64,000 nucleotides of DNA from Paraburkholderia mimosarum LMG 23256 = NBRC 106338 (GCF_000739815.1 NZ_BBJJ01000038.1:1-64000), one strand, 5' to 3'; positions 34,807 through 43,715 are shown, numbered from the stretch's first letter. Translations and numbers: made by a program. Notes: generated by a model from the letters alone, not told the origin.

Positions 34807-36111
34807 CTAGCGCCTGCCACCGCGTCCACCGCCGCCGCGCATGCCGCCTCCGCCCGCGGACCGGTTAAAGCCAGAGCCCTGCATGCTTCGGCTGCCCCGA
34901 TCGAAATTGCGCTGCGAGGCGCTGCCGCTACCCCCGACGCCCGAGAACGCGCCGTCGCGCCCGCCGCCCCCACCGTATCCGCCGCCATAGCTCGCGCGAT
35001 TGCCGCTATTGACGCGGTTCGCATCGCCGATGGAACTGCGACTGCCCAGGCCGCCCGCGGATCGGTCCGCCACCGACGCGCGATTGCCTGCGCCGCTAAC
35101 GTCCATGTTCCCAGCCCCGTTGCCCGCTCCCGGCCGGTCGGCCGTGGCCATGCGGTTGCCCGCCTCGGCCGTGCGCCCGCGATACTGGGACCGCCTGTCG
35201 GCCCCGGGTGCGCCGGCGAACTTGTCGCGCGTGGCGTTGTCGCGGTAGGCGACGCCCTGTCGATGGCCTGCATCGTGTTGCCAGCGGCCGCCGCCCCGCT
35301 CTCCGTTCTTGAGCTTCGAACGGTCGAAGTTGCGGTCGACGTTCCGGGCCCTGTCCGAGTTGATGTTGACGTCGTCTCCGCCCCAGCACGAATTGCAGTC
35401 CGCGAAGATCGCTCCGGCAGCAAGCAGGCCGACGCCGAAGGCGAGCCCCGCGCCCGGATAGTAGCCGGGGTAGTAGGCGGGATACGGCGGCCAGTAATAA
35501 GGCGGATAGGCCGGATAACCCCAACCGCCATACACCACGGTCGGGTCGTAGGCGGGCACATAGATCACCTGCGGATTGGCGGGCTCGATCTTCACGATGG
35601 TCTGCCCGCCGCCAGCGGGTGCCTGTTCGACGACCACGTTCTGCTGCTCGTTCGACTTCAGGTTGCCCGACTCCTGCGCCCGCGCCCGCAGCCTCTGCAC
35701 CGCGGCGAACACGTCCTTTTGCTGGGCGAGGAACGCGTCGCCGAGCTTCTGTGTCCAGTCCAGCTTGTCGTACATCGGCTCCAGCACCTGGGGGAACGCC
35801 ACCAGCGACTTCACGCTCGTGTCCCAGGTCTGATCCTGAACGGCCTGCACGGCGGCATCGCCCTTTATGTCCGGGTGCGCCTTCACCCAGCGCGCCGCAT
35901 AGACGACTTCGAGCGGGTACGTGGACGCCATCAGAACCTGGGCCAGAACCGAGTCGGGATAGAGCGCGATCGGCGCGACCAGCGCCTCGATCTGCTCCGG
36001 CTTGTAGGGAGCCGGGCCATCAGGACTACTATCGGCAAAGACAGGCGCCGCCACCAGCATGGTGACCCACACGAGCGCGGACTTCATCCATCGTTGTTTC
36101 CAGTTGGTCAT
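34807..36111 (-). CDS. DUF3300 family exported protein
   Basis: A 434-residue protein with a signal peptide (AAPVFA/DSS) and the DUF3300 core (residues 35-210: IEALVAPIALYPDSVLAQV, ARWVKAHPDIKGDAAV, NPQVIYVPAYDPTVVYG). A Tyr/Pro-rich stretch follows, then a short hydrophobic segment (GLAFGVGLLAAGAIFA) and a long Gly/Arg/Asn/Ser-rich disordered tail ending GGRGGRR. It begins after GGAGGGG. It is the first gene of a likely operon with the DUF2950 and SnoaL-like genes. The tail resembles nucleic-acid- or surface-binding low-complexity segments; function unknown. Confidence 0.9.
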   Translation of the reverse strand: MTNWKQRWMKSALVWVTMLVAAPVFADSSPDGPAPYKPEQIEALVAPIALYPDSVLAQVLMASTYPLEVVYAARWVKAHPDIKGDAAVQAVQDQTWDTSVKSLVAFPQVLEPMYDKLDWTQKLGDAFLAQQKDVFAAVQRLRARAQESGNLKSNEQQNVVVEQAPAGGGQTIVKIEPANPQVIYVPAYDPTVVYGGWGYPAYPPYYWPPYPAYYPGYYPGAGLAFGVGLLAAGAIFADCNSCWGGDDVNINSDRARNVDRNFDRSKLKNGERGGGRWQHDAGHRQGVAYRDNATRDKFAGAPGADRRSQYRGRTAEAGNRMATADRPGAGNGAGNMDVSGAGNRASVADRSAGGLGSRSSIGDANRVNSGNRASYGGGYGGGGGRDGAFSGVGGSGSASQRNFDRGSRSMQGSGFNRSAGGGGMRGGGGRGGRR

Positions 36112-36204
36112 GTCCCCTCCGTGCGGCGGATGTCGACGCGCGCAACGATGTCCCCCCTCCAGCGGCGAAGCACGCCGCATGGGCCGTAGCGCGGCCCGCA
36201 CCGC

Positions 36205-36885
36205 CTACCCGCCCAGCGCAATGATCGCCATCGTCAGCAGAACGCCGAGCGCGATCATGGCAAAGCCCGCCTTCATCGCCCCTGCCCCGGTGTAGCGCCC
36301 CAGCGCGCAGCCCGCGACGAAAAGTATTGCCAGGGTCAGCACGCGCGAGGCGATGAGTGCCGTCGTCACATCCTTGATGACCAGAAACGGCAGCGCGACC
36401 GGGAAGGTTCCCAGAACGACCAGCAAAAAGATGCCCAGCGCGCCGACGAAGTCATCGCGTCCAAGAGTGGCCCGAGGCGGCAGCGTCGCGGCAGTCGCGA
36501 GGCGTGCCCGGATCCGCTCGAGATCGGCGTCTTCGACGAGCGGCTCGAGCTTCTCGGGCAAGGCGTCGCGCAAGGCCCGCACGGCGGCCGCCTGGTCCTG
36601 CTCGCGCTTCACGGTCTGCGCGAGTTTCAGACGCTGCCCCCGATCGGCGAGCGTGCGCACGAGATACATCACGGCGTCGGCAAGGCCCCATGCGAGATTG
36701 CATCCGAGCGCGGCGAAGAACATCTTGTACCCTTCGTCGACGCCCGCGGTGACTGCCTTGACGGCGCCGACGAACGTCAGTGCCATGAAGAGCCCAAAAC
36801 ACAGCTCGCAGACGCGATCGACAGTATTGAGAATCGGCGTGCGCTGTTCGGGTTCGGCGTGTCCGGCTGGTGTGAGAGTGCTCAT
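36205..36885 (-). CDS. Multi-pass membrane protein, VIT/CCC1-like
   Basis: A 226-residue protein with two N-terminal hydrophobic segments (FGLFMALTFVGAV; MFFAALGCNLAWGLADAVMY), a charged cytoplasmic helix region (residues 85-145) and three C-terminal segments (FLLVVLGTFPVALPFLVI and two more). This layout recalls VIT1-family iron/manganese transporters, but their metal-binding Glu/Met helix pattern is not obvious. The start at 36885 fits the onset of homology. It is separated from the DUF3300 gene by 93 bases. Confidence 0.72.
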   Translation of the reverse strand: MSTLTPAGHAEPEQRTPILNTVDRVCELCFGLFMALTFVGAVKAVTAGVDEGYKMFFAALGCNLAWGLADAVMYLVRTLADRGQRLKLAQTVKREQDQAAAVRALRDALPEKLEPLVEDADLERIRARLATAATLPPRATLGRDDFVGALGIFLLVVLGTFPVALPFLVIKDVTTALIASRVLTLAILFVAGCALGRYTGAGAMKAGFAMIALGVLLTMAIIALGG

Positions 36886-37012
36886 ATGGCCTCGACTCAG
36901 GATAGACAAGGCAGACCTTGCTCGACATACCCGCGTGGAGCGCCGGTACGAACAGACATCGAAGGCCGGCAGCTCACATCGTTCGCGACGACTTCGGATG
37001 CGGCGCGCCGCG

Positions 37013-37678
37013 TCACTCGCGGCGCGCGATGGCATCCATGGCGCGGAGCACCACCGGATCCGCTTTCGGCCAGCAGGAAGCGGCGCTGGCCGCGACACTG
37101 GCGTCACCGTCCATGCCCAGCGCGAATATGCGCGCTGGGCGACCACCCGCGGAACGCGGCGTGCGTCGAGCGATGCGCACCTCGTGATTCGCCAGCAATT
37201 CCCGCAACGCCCGCTGCACCTCGCGCTGCCCGGCGCCCAGTTCCTGCGCCATCTGCGGCGCCGTCAGCTCCCGGTCGCCGGCCAGCAGCGCAGCAATCGC
37301 CCCGGCAAGTCCCTGCGACTGGCTGTGCTCCGCCGGGATGCTGCGTCGCCTTTGCCTGCGAGTGTCCATCGGGCGAGGCGGCACCCGTTTCGCCCGGACC
37401 GCCAGATGCGCTTTGACGCCTTCGCGGTTGCCATTCCCCTCGGGCGTGGCACTGGCACGCGATCCACTAGTACGAGCCGTTCGGCAGCGCTGGTCGATAT
37501 CGATCCGGCAGAATGGGCTTGCAAAGATTTCGTGCAGATGCGCGTCGTGAAATCGTGAACACAGCGCACGCCTGATGGCTTCCCAGTCGTCGAAGATTCC
37601 GCTGTCCGCAAGCTCGAAGGCCCGCCGGCGGATGATCTCCCGACATTCCGTTGAATCGATACCGTCGCTCTCTTTCAT
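37013..37678 (-). CDS. Hypothetical protein with C-terminal winged helix
   Basis: A 221-residue protein. The N-terminal 60 residues form an uncharacterised helical module (ECREIIRRRAFELADSGIF, then DDWEAIRRALCSRF), followed by a basic, probably disordered linker. The C-terminal part looks like a winged helix-turn-helix (LTAPQMAQELGAGQREVQRA and a following wing). It may be a DNA-binding regulator. A related smaller winged-helix gene lies at 40753-41184. The start at 37678 follows GAAAGCGAG and is the first ATG in front of the conserved part. Confidence 0.65.
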   Translation of the reverse strand: MKESDGIDSTECREIIRRRAFELADSGIFDDWEAIRRALCSRFHDAHLHEIFASPFCRIDIDQRCRTARTSGSRASATPEGNGNREGVKAHLAVRAKRVPPRPMDTRRQRRRSIPAEHSQSQGLAGAIAALLAGDRELTAPQMAQELGAGQREVQRALRELLANHEVRIARRTPRSAGGRPARIFALGMDGDASVAASAASCWPKADPVVLRAMDAIARRE

Positions 37679-38691
37679 CTCGCTTTCCCATGACTGCGTC
37701 CCCCCGCCCCCGCGGGGCATTCGGGGCAATGTGACGTGGCATACGCGCGGTGCGCGATATGGCCGGCGAGCGTCCCCGGCAACGCGACGAGTCGCGTGAC
37801 ACCGTGACCGCCTGCACGGCGCGATTTCAGGGATCAGGTTAAGCATGCGGAGCCAAAGGCGATATCGGACTTTCGTCCGATACATCGCCGCTGCCGTTTC
37901 GATAGTGGTTTGCAGTAGTGACCCGTTGCGCTTTGTCTATGCTTACGTTGATCGACAACAGCTCGGTCTGTTGCGCAGCAATCAAGTCGGCCGGACTGAT
38001 GAAGGCTATTTGTAAGACTCGACGTCCCCAGGGTAGGTACTTATCGCAACGGCCGACGCTCTGTTCCATTGCCGCCACGAGCAACCTCAAGCACCGCTTG
38101 CCCTCTCGGTCGCCCAGGGTACCGGACCTTCGTCCGATGGTTGCCAGTTCAACGGCCTGTACCGAGGCCTTTGCCCGCGACGCTTCGCGCCGCCATCACG
38201 GACGAAGCTCAGGCGTATCGAGACAACTGGCGACAAGCATGCGTACCAGCTCGGCGAGCGAAGCCGCTTTCATCTTCTCCATCACCCGTCCCCGGTGATC
38301 GATGCGCCGCTGAACCGTTCGCGCTGCCCGAACAGACGTTGCGCAAGCGCGACCGCTGCCCGGGCCGTGGCGCCGATCAGCACGGTGGCCTCAGGGTTCG
38401 ATGTGTTCCGGCGCTGGATTCCGGCTTCCGGGGGTACCATAATCAGTTCAATGACTGGGTAACAAGCGCTGGGCAAAAGGGCCGCCTGGGGACGCCATTT
38501 TGGTTCCCGTGGCGTCATTGAGCGCGGGCTTTCCGCGCGCCGGCGACATCACTCCGCCAGAGCCGTGGCTCGCGCGCTGGCGCACTGGTGCCGATGAGGT
38601 TGACGCACGCGGCTGGCATGCTCGTGCTGCCTGTTCGGCATGCCGCAGACAACGAGCCACGCTGACTATCGTCGTGTAGGGGATCGTTGCC
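37679..38691. other. Gene-poor kilobase with degraded sequence
   Basis: About one kilobase without an intact gene. Its GC content is more uneven than its neighbours. It holds the response-regulator fragment (38196-38327) and a minus-strand frame of 83 codons (37839-38090) that has no recognisable relatives and no convincing ribosome site. The rest shows nothing I can name. Confidence 0.5.
38196..38327 (-). pseudogene. C-terminal fragment of a FixJ/LuxR-type response regulator
   Basis: The minus strand encodes ARTVQRRIDHRGRVMEKMKA then ASLAELVRMLVA and a stop soon after. The H-R-G-R-V-M-E-K-M core followed by SLAELVRM is the recognition and dimerisation end of FixJ-like LuxR helix-turn-helix domains. 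The receiver domain and most of the HTH are missing. It appears to be a leftover of a deleted two-component gene. Confidence 0.5.
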
Positions 38692-40173
38692 ATGCGTTTC
38701 GGCTCCCTGGCTCATCTCGTTGCGGGTCTCCTGTGCGCGTTTGCCCTGGGCGGGGCGATTGCGACCGTCAACCCGCCCGCGCCGGCGTCTGTGCGTCCTC
38801 CTGCGACGAGGCAACTGAGCCTGAGCAACAAACCCTGGCGGGGCGACTTCGACGGCATGCTGGAGCGCCGCTGGATCCGGGTGCTGGTGCCCTACAGCCG
38901 CACGCTCTATTTCGTCGACAAAGGCCAGGAGCGTGGCCTGACGGCCGAGCTCGTACGCGATTTCGAGCGCTATGTGAACGATACCTACGCCGACCGTCTC
39001 GGCAAGCGCCCGCTCACCGTGGTCCTGATCCCCACCACACGCGACCGGCTGCTGCCGGACCTCAATGCTGGCCTGGGCGACATCGCGGCGGGAAATCTCA
39101 CGGTGACCGATGAGCGGCTGAAGCTGGTCGACTTCGTGGCCCAGATCGAGGGTAACGACGTGCGGGAGGTGGTGGTGACGGGGCCCAAGTCCCCGGTGCT
39201 CGCCACGGTGGATGACCTCGCCGGCAAGACGGTGCACGTGCGCCGCTCGTCGAGCTATTACGAGAGCCTGAGCGCACTTGACAGACAATTCCGCGCAAAC
39301 CGCAAGCCGCCGATCAAGCTGGTGCTGCTGCCCGATGCACTGGAAGACGAGGATGCGCTCGAAATGCTCAACGCAGGCCTGCTGCAGATCCTCGTTGTCG
39401 ATAACTGGAAGGCCGATATGTGGGCGCAGGTTCTGCCGAACATCACGGTACACGACGATCTTGCCGTGCGAAGCGAAGGTAAAACCGGCTGGGCGATCCG
39501 CAGGAACAGCCCACAGTTGCGGGACGCCATCAGCGGTTTCGACAAGAACTACGTCGATCTTCGCAGCGTTGCCGAGTACCGTCTCGAACAGTACATGCGC
39601 CGCTTCAGGCAGATCTCCAACAGCGCCAGGGCGGCCGGGTTGAAGCGCTTTGAACAGACCCTGGCGATTTTCCGGCAGTACGGTAACCAGTACAGGTTCG
39701 ATCCGCTGATGCTCGCTGCACAGGGGTTCCAGGAGTCGAGGCTCGACCAGCGTGCACGAAGCCCCGCCGGCGCGATTGGCATCATGCAGATCACGCCCGC
39801 GACGGGCAAGCAGATGGACGTAGGCAATATCAGGGTGACGGAGTCGAACATTCACGCCGGCGCAAAATACATGGATCATTTAATGACCCGCTATTTTCCC
39901 GACGCCCATTTCAGCGAGGATGACCGGTCACTGTTCGCCTTCGCGAGCTACAACGCGGGCCCGGCCAACATCGCCAGAATGCGCAAGGAGGCGGCAAAGC
40001 GGGGGCTTGATCCCAACAAGTGGTTCAACAACGTGGAGATCGTCGTCGGTGAAAAGATCGGCATGGAGACGACCACATACGTTCGCAACATCTACAAGTA
40101 TTACACCTCGTACCGCCTGATCACCCAGGCCGAGGCGAGCCGATCGAGGGCGATGGCGAAGGCGCGGCAGTAA
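38692..40173 (+). CDS. Two-domain lytic transglycosylase (solute-binding domain plus SLT, MltF-like)
   Basis: A 493-residue envelope protein: signal peptide, a solute-binding-protein-3 domain (about 55-310, beginning RRWIRVLVPYSRTLYF, with GDIAAGNLTVTDERL) and a C-terminal SLT domain (about 335-470) with catalytic Glu348 in GFQESRLDQ, then GAIGIMQITPATG and FAFASYNAGPANIA. This is the MltF design, in which a sensor module controls a murein-cleaving module. A closely similar gene lies at 51150-52691. It is the only large gene in a poor region, flanked by small unknown genes. Confidence 0.92.
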   Translation: MRFGSLAHLVAGLLCAFALGGAIATVNPPAPASVRPPATRQLSLSNKPWRGDFDGMLERRWIRVLVPYSRTLYFVDKGQERGLTAELVRDFERYVNDTYADRLGKRPLTVVLIPTTRDRLLPDLNAGLGDIAAGNLTVTDERLKLVDFVAQIEGNDVREVVVTGPKSPVLATVDDLAGKTVHVRRSSSYYESLSALDRQFRANRKPPIKLVLLPDALEDEDALEMLNAGLLQILVVDNWKADMWAQVLPNITVHDDLAVRSEGKTGWAIRRNSPQLRDAISGFDKNYVDLRSVAEYRLEQYMRRFRQISNSARAAGLKRFEQTLAIFRQYGNQYRFDPLMLAAQGFQESRLDQRARSPAGAIGIMQITPATGKQMDVGNIRVTESNIHAGAKYMDHLMTRYFPDAHFSEDDRSLFAFASYNAGPANIARMRKEAAKRGLDPNKWFNNVEIVVGEKIGMETTTYVRNIYKYYTSYRLITQAEASRSRAMAKARQ

Positions 40174-40276
40174 GACGAGCGGCTCCCGGTTACTGCGTCA
40201 AAGTCCATGTTCGTCAGTTCCCCTCTCACTCGGCTACTGTTGGATTCAAAAATGCGACCCTTGCGGTTCGCGCCCG

Positions 40277-40507
40277 CTAACTGATTTTGTGGTGGGTGAC
40301 CACGCCATTCAGCCTGAGAAAGTGTTCTTCACGTCGTCCCCTCAACATGGCCAGGTCCGTTCGCAAGACCGTTCGCACTTCGTCGAGCCACGGCACCAGG
40401 AAGTCTTCAGCGCCGCCCTCCATCTCCGCAAGGCGGTCCACGCGGGCCCTGATCTCGGCATCGAGATTCAGCATGGCCACCAGCAGGTCCTCGCTACGTT
40501 GCCGCAT
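40277..40507 (-). CDS. Small helical hypothetical protein
   Basis: A 76-residue protein, mostly helical and charged (LLVAMLNLDAEIRARVDRLA, then WLDEVRTVLRTDLAMLRGRR). It may form a coiled coil. The ATG at 40507 has GGAG eight bases upstream. No family recognised. It converges with the transglycosylase gene. Confidence 0.5.
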   Translation of the reverse strand: MRQRSEDLLVAMLNLDAEIRARVDRLAEMEGGAEDFLVPWLDEVRTVLRTDLAMLRGRREEHFLRLNGVVTHHKIS

Positions 40508-40752
40508 CGTCTTCGCTCCATGTCATCATCTGGTTTTTCACTTTCGCATGATTCGTGAAGCAATCCAGCTCAAGTGCGGGGTTCATGTCTCGCTTCTTCA
40601 CGTGCCGCGCGTGTGTGGCACGCGACGCCTTCAAATCCGGCTTTTTTTGCTTTCAGGAGGCCGCAATTCAGCCATTCCGCAGCCGAATCGGTAGCTGTCG
40701 TTCGAAAGCAAGTAAGTCACCCATTTTTTTCCGAGACAGTTCAATCCGTTTG

Positions 40753-41184
40753 TCATTCCGCGCCAAGCGGCACGACAAGCATGGTTCGGGAAGTCGGCAC
40801 TGCTGACGGTCGGGTCCAGGGTCCGTGTTCGTCCGCGGCACTGCGTTTCGCGCAATTCCCGAGCGCCACCATCGCATGAAAGGCTGCGGAGACCGGGTCC
40901 GTCGTGGGCGACGTTCTCGCAGTGCCCGTCGATCGTTGTGTGCGTGGCGTTCGGTCTTTGACGGGAGCCAGGCCACGCTTGAAATGGCGCTCGCCACTTC
41001 GGCTGTCGCGGTGTGAAACATGCAGGTCGCCGCGCAACGCTAATGTCCTGAGCGCGTTTGTTAATCGCCGGCCAGCGACACCCGAGGCGGCGGCCAGCTG
41101 CGCGACGCTCCGTTGCGCTCCATCCGCCAGCACGCTCAGTAGTCGCGCTTCCAGCGTCCCGACTAACCGTTGCTCTGTCGTCAT
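40753..41184 (-). CDS. Small winged-helix protein, hypothetical
   Basis: A 143-residue protein. Its N-terminal half forms a winged helix (LEARLLSVLADGAQRSVAQL, AASGVAGRRLTNALRTLA, LHVSHR wing), its C-terminal half is basic and poorly structured. The ATG at 41184 is preferred over an upstream TTG because GGAGGGG lies directly in front. Similar in layout to the C-terminal part of the protein at 37013-37678, so a DNA-binding role is possible. Confidence 0.55.
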   Translation of the reverse strand: MTTEQRLVGTLEARLLSVLADGAQRSVAQLAAASGVAGRRLTNALRTLALRGDLHVSHRDSRSGERHFKRGLAPVKDRTPRTQRSTGTARTSPTTDPVSAAFHAMVALGNCAKRSAADEHGPWTRPSAVPTSRTMLVVPLGAE

Positions 41185-41460
41185 CTCCCCTCCGTCACTC
41201 AAGTTGATAAGTCAACTATAAATGACACTGTAAGGAATTTGTATGCGTCGGTGTGTCGCCAATGCCTGTTTAAATCGGGCTGTCTGAATTGTCGGAGCGA
41301 CGTGGCGCAAGAATAGCGGGCAGCATGGAGCTTTAAAGCGATGCAGTGCTGCTACGGTCATAGGACTCGTTGTGTCTGGCGCTCATGCAGGCGGATTCGA
41401 TCACGAGGTCGCCCACGACAACAGCGGTATCTGGAACAGAAATGTTCAGCTTGCGCTGGA

Positions 41461-41706
41461 ACGATTGCGCAGGATACGGCCTCGAGCGTCGTGGCCCCCC
41501 ACATCATTTCGATGGGTCATAAGCTCGGTCTGGAAATCGTCGCCGAGGGCGTGGAGTCCGGCGCCCAGGCGGAGTGGCTCCGCGAGCGAGGCGTTCAGTA
41601 CGGACAGGGCTGGTATTTCGCGAAGGCAATGACGGCCGATGAACTCGTGATCTGGGTCGTCAAGCATCGCGCGCGGCATGAGGCAGGCAGCCTGCCCACC
41701 ATGTAG
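41461..41706 (+). pseudogene. EAL-domain phosphodiesterase remnant
   Basis: The frame ending at 41706 encodes QDTASSVVAPHIISMGHKLG, LEIVAEGVESGAQAEWLRER and GVQYGQGWYFAKAMTADEL, the C-terminal third of an EAL c-di-GMP phosphodiesterase (the V-A-E-G-V-E motif and the Q-G-W-Y motif). The sequence upstream has no EAL, KIDR or other earlier motifs in any frame. No start is present. It is a 5'-truncated gene. Confidence 0.75.
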
Positions 41707-41772
41707 TTGTGCCGATCGTTTGTCTGGTGCAGGCGTTGCTGGCCGCGCGAACGACCGCCAGCCCTGGTGGCT

Positions 41773-42186
41773 TCAACCGGTCGAAGCGCCAGGGCAGAGG
41801 CCGCACGAACGCGCCTGGCCCAATCGCAGGCGCCCGGCGCTCACCGTCACCTCGCGGCCGCAGTCGCACCGGCAAACCCACAGACCGTCGCCGGCGTAGC
41901 GATCCGTCGTGAGCTGGCCGAACACCTCGCCGCCCCGCAGCGCAGGCGAACCGGGACGCGACCGCCACACGCGCCGCTGTGCACGGCAGCCGCAATCGCG
42001 CGTTTGGCCGCCCTCCACCGCGTCCAGCCCGGCGCTCACGTAATTCCCGCAGCGGCACTTCCACAGCCACACCCCGGCGCCGCGATACTGGAGCGCCACG
42101 AGATCGCCGAAGCTGCGACCCGTGACATCGCGACTCGGCGGGAAGGGCCATTCGGGAGGCAAAGGGGGACGGATACGCTGGTTCAC
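41773..42186 (-). CDS. Tandem zinc-ribbon protein
   Basis: A protein of about 137 residues made of two copies of one small domain: FGDLVALQYRGAGVWLWKCR, CGNY...GGQTRDCGC, and FGQLTTDRYAGDGLWVCRCD, CGRE...GQARSCGLC. Each has two Cys pairs (C-x-C and C-G-C/C-x-x-C) that could hold a zinc ion. Such modules are common next to AP2 or HNH domains in phage proteins, but none is attached here. The GTG at 42186 is the likely start; a TTG upstream at 42243 is possible. Confidence 0.6.
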   Translation of the reverse strand: MNQRIRPPLPPEWPFPPSRDVTGRSFGDLVALQYRGAGVWLWKCRCGNYVSAGLDAVEGGQTRDCGCRAQRRVWRSRPGSPALRGGEVFGQLTTDRYAGDGLWVCRCDCGREVTVSAGRLRLGQARSCGLCPGASTG

Positions 42187-42276
42187 GAAAGTTCGATGGG
42201 ATTCGGCATGTACATGCAAGTGTAACCGCCGGCTCCCCGCCAAGCGCGCGGCTCATCACGGCGAAACCGGTTGGTT

Positions 42277-42288
42277 AGCGTTAACGCT
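42277..42288. promoter_or_regulatory. Palindromic operator upstream of the xylanase
   Basis: AGCGTTAACGCT is a perfect 12-base palindrome 54 bases before the xylanase ATG. Form and place suit a LacI-family sugar repressor; it resembles sites described for xylan-responsive regulators, a comparison made from memory. Confidence 0.5.
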
Positions 42289-42341
42289 GGAAATGATGCA
42301 CAATCGCCCGTCACAAGAAATCCACTGAAGGGATACGGGAA

Positions 42342-43517
42342 ATGCGTCCTGTGCGGACCTCCATACGTGCGATCAGGGTAGCCGTCGCCGCGCTCTGCGC
42401 GATCGCCTCGACGGCTGGTTGCGCGCACAACCAGATGCCGGTTCCACAAGAGGCGGCGGCGCTGGCGCAACCGTTGCCACCGCTGAAAAACGTGATGGCG
42501 GCGCACTTCAAGATCGGTGCGGCGATCGAAACCGATTCGATCGACAGTCCCGCCGACGCTGCGCTACTGGCCGCGCAGTTCTCCAGCCTGACAGCGGAGA
42601 ACAAGATGAAGCCAGGCACGATCGGCGTGGCCGAGGGCAAATACAACTTCGAACCGGCCGACAGGATCGTCGCGTTCGCTCAGGCGCACGGCATCGCGGT
42701 GCGCGGCCACACGCTCGTATGGCACTTCCAGAACGCCAACTGGAAGGAGGCGCCGGACTGGTTCTTCGCCGGCAATGCGAACGATCCGCACTACCGCGAT
42801 ATCGTCGCCGCGCGGCTTGAACGCTATGTCACCGACGTCGTCGCGCACTTCCGCGGCAAGGTCTATGCGTGGGACGTCGTCAACGAAGTGATCAGCGACG
42901 ATCCGCAACACGTCTATCGCGAAGAGAGTCCGTGGTACCGCGCACTCGGTAAGGACTACATTGCAATCGCGTTCCGTGCCGCGCGTGCGGCCGACCCGAA
43001 CGTCAAGCTCTACATCAACGAGTACGGCACCGACGACCCGGGCAAGCGCGCGAAGCTGCTGGCGGTCATACGTGATCTACGCGCGCAGGGCGTGCCGATC
43101 GACGGCGTCGGGCATCAGATGCATATCAGCGTCGGCTGGCCGCCGCTGCCGAACATCAAGCAGGCCTTCGACGAAGTCGCCGCGCTCGGACTCGAAAACC
43201 AGGTCACGGAACTCGACGTGAGTCTCTATTCCGACCCGGGCGAATGCTGGCACGATCCGAAAGCGTGTCTTCCGGATCTCGGCAATCCGGTCCCGAGCGA
43301 CATCCTGCGCGCGCAGGTGCAACGCTATCGCGCGCTGTTCGACCTGTTCGAGCAGGAGCCGAGCATCAAGGCCGTTACGCTCTGGGGCTATTCGGACAAG
43401 CACACCTGGCTCACGTCGACGCCCGTGCCGCGAACCAATCTGCCCCTGCTGTTCGACGCGGATCTGCAGCCGAAACCCGCGCTGCGGGCGATCGTCGACG
43501 CCTCGTATCGACCTTGA
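42342..43517 (+). CDS. Endo-1,4-beta-xylanase, GH10 family lipoprotein
   Basis: A 391-residue xylan hydrolase. A lipoprotein signal peptide ends in the lipobox S-T-A-G-C (residues 23-27), so it is anchored to the envelope. The GH10 barrel starts near KIGAAIETDSID and holds TAENKMKPGTI, HTLVWH, the acid/base Glu182 in WDVVNEV, HQMHISVGWP and the nucleophile Glu290 in VTELDVSL, with LWGYSDKHTWL near the end. All catalytic residues are present. The gene stands alone, preceded by a palindromic operator. It suggests contact with plant cell walls. Confidence 0.95.
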   Translation: MRPVRTSIRAIRVAVAALCAIASTAGCAHNQMPVPQEAAALAQPLPPLKNVMAAHFKIGAAIETDSIDSPADAALLAAQFSSLTAENKMKPGTIGVAEGKYNFEPADRIVAFAQAHGIAVRGHTLVWHFQNANWKEAPDWFFAGNANDPHYRDIVAARLERYVTDVVAHFRGKVYAWDVVNEVISDDPQHVYREESPWYRALGKDYIAIAFRAARAADPNVKLYINEYGTDDPGKRAKLLAVIRDLRAQGVPIDGVGHQMHISVGWPPLPNIKQAFDEVAALGLENQVTELDVSLYSDPGECWHDPKACLPDLGNPVPSDILRAQVQRYRALFDLFEQEPSIKAVTLWGYSDKHTWLTSTPVPRTNLPLLFDADLQPKPALRAIVDASYRP

Positions 43518-43541
43518 TATGGGTCCAGATGCTTGCCCCTA

Positions 43542-43553
43542 GGACCTAGGTCC
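43542..43553. repeat. 12-bp palindrome downstream of the xylanase
   Basis: GGACCTAGGTCC, 25 bases after the xylanase stop, preceded by an overlapping CCTAGG. It has no loop and no T-run, so it is not a standard terminator. Role unknown. Confidence 0.35.
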
Positions 43554-43715
43554 GATTGACCGTGCATCCACACGTGGCAACCTTCGAGAAAGTTGTCCGC
43601 CTGCTCACGCAATAGCGTGTGTCGCGCCGCTCGCGCGCGCCCTCCCGGCGCTGATTGGGCGAGAGAACGGGACGCACGCCGCACCTGCACGTACCAGACC
43701 AACAGGGGAAACCTG

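Noticed and set aside
34303..36189. A 628-codon open frame on the plus strand
   Set aside because: Antisense to the DUF2950 and DUF3300 genes; Ala/Arg/Val-rich without motifs.
37839..38090. An 83-codon minus-strand frame
   Set aside because: No ribosome site or known relatives; kept only as a note in the gene-poor stretch.
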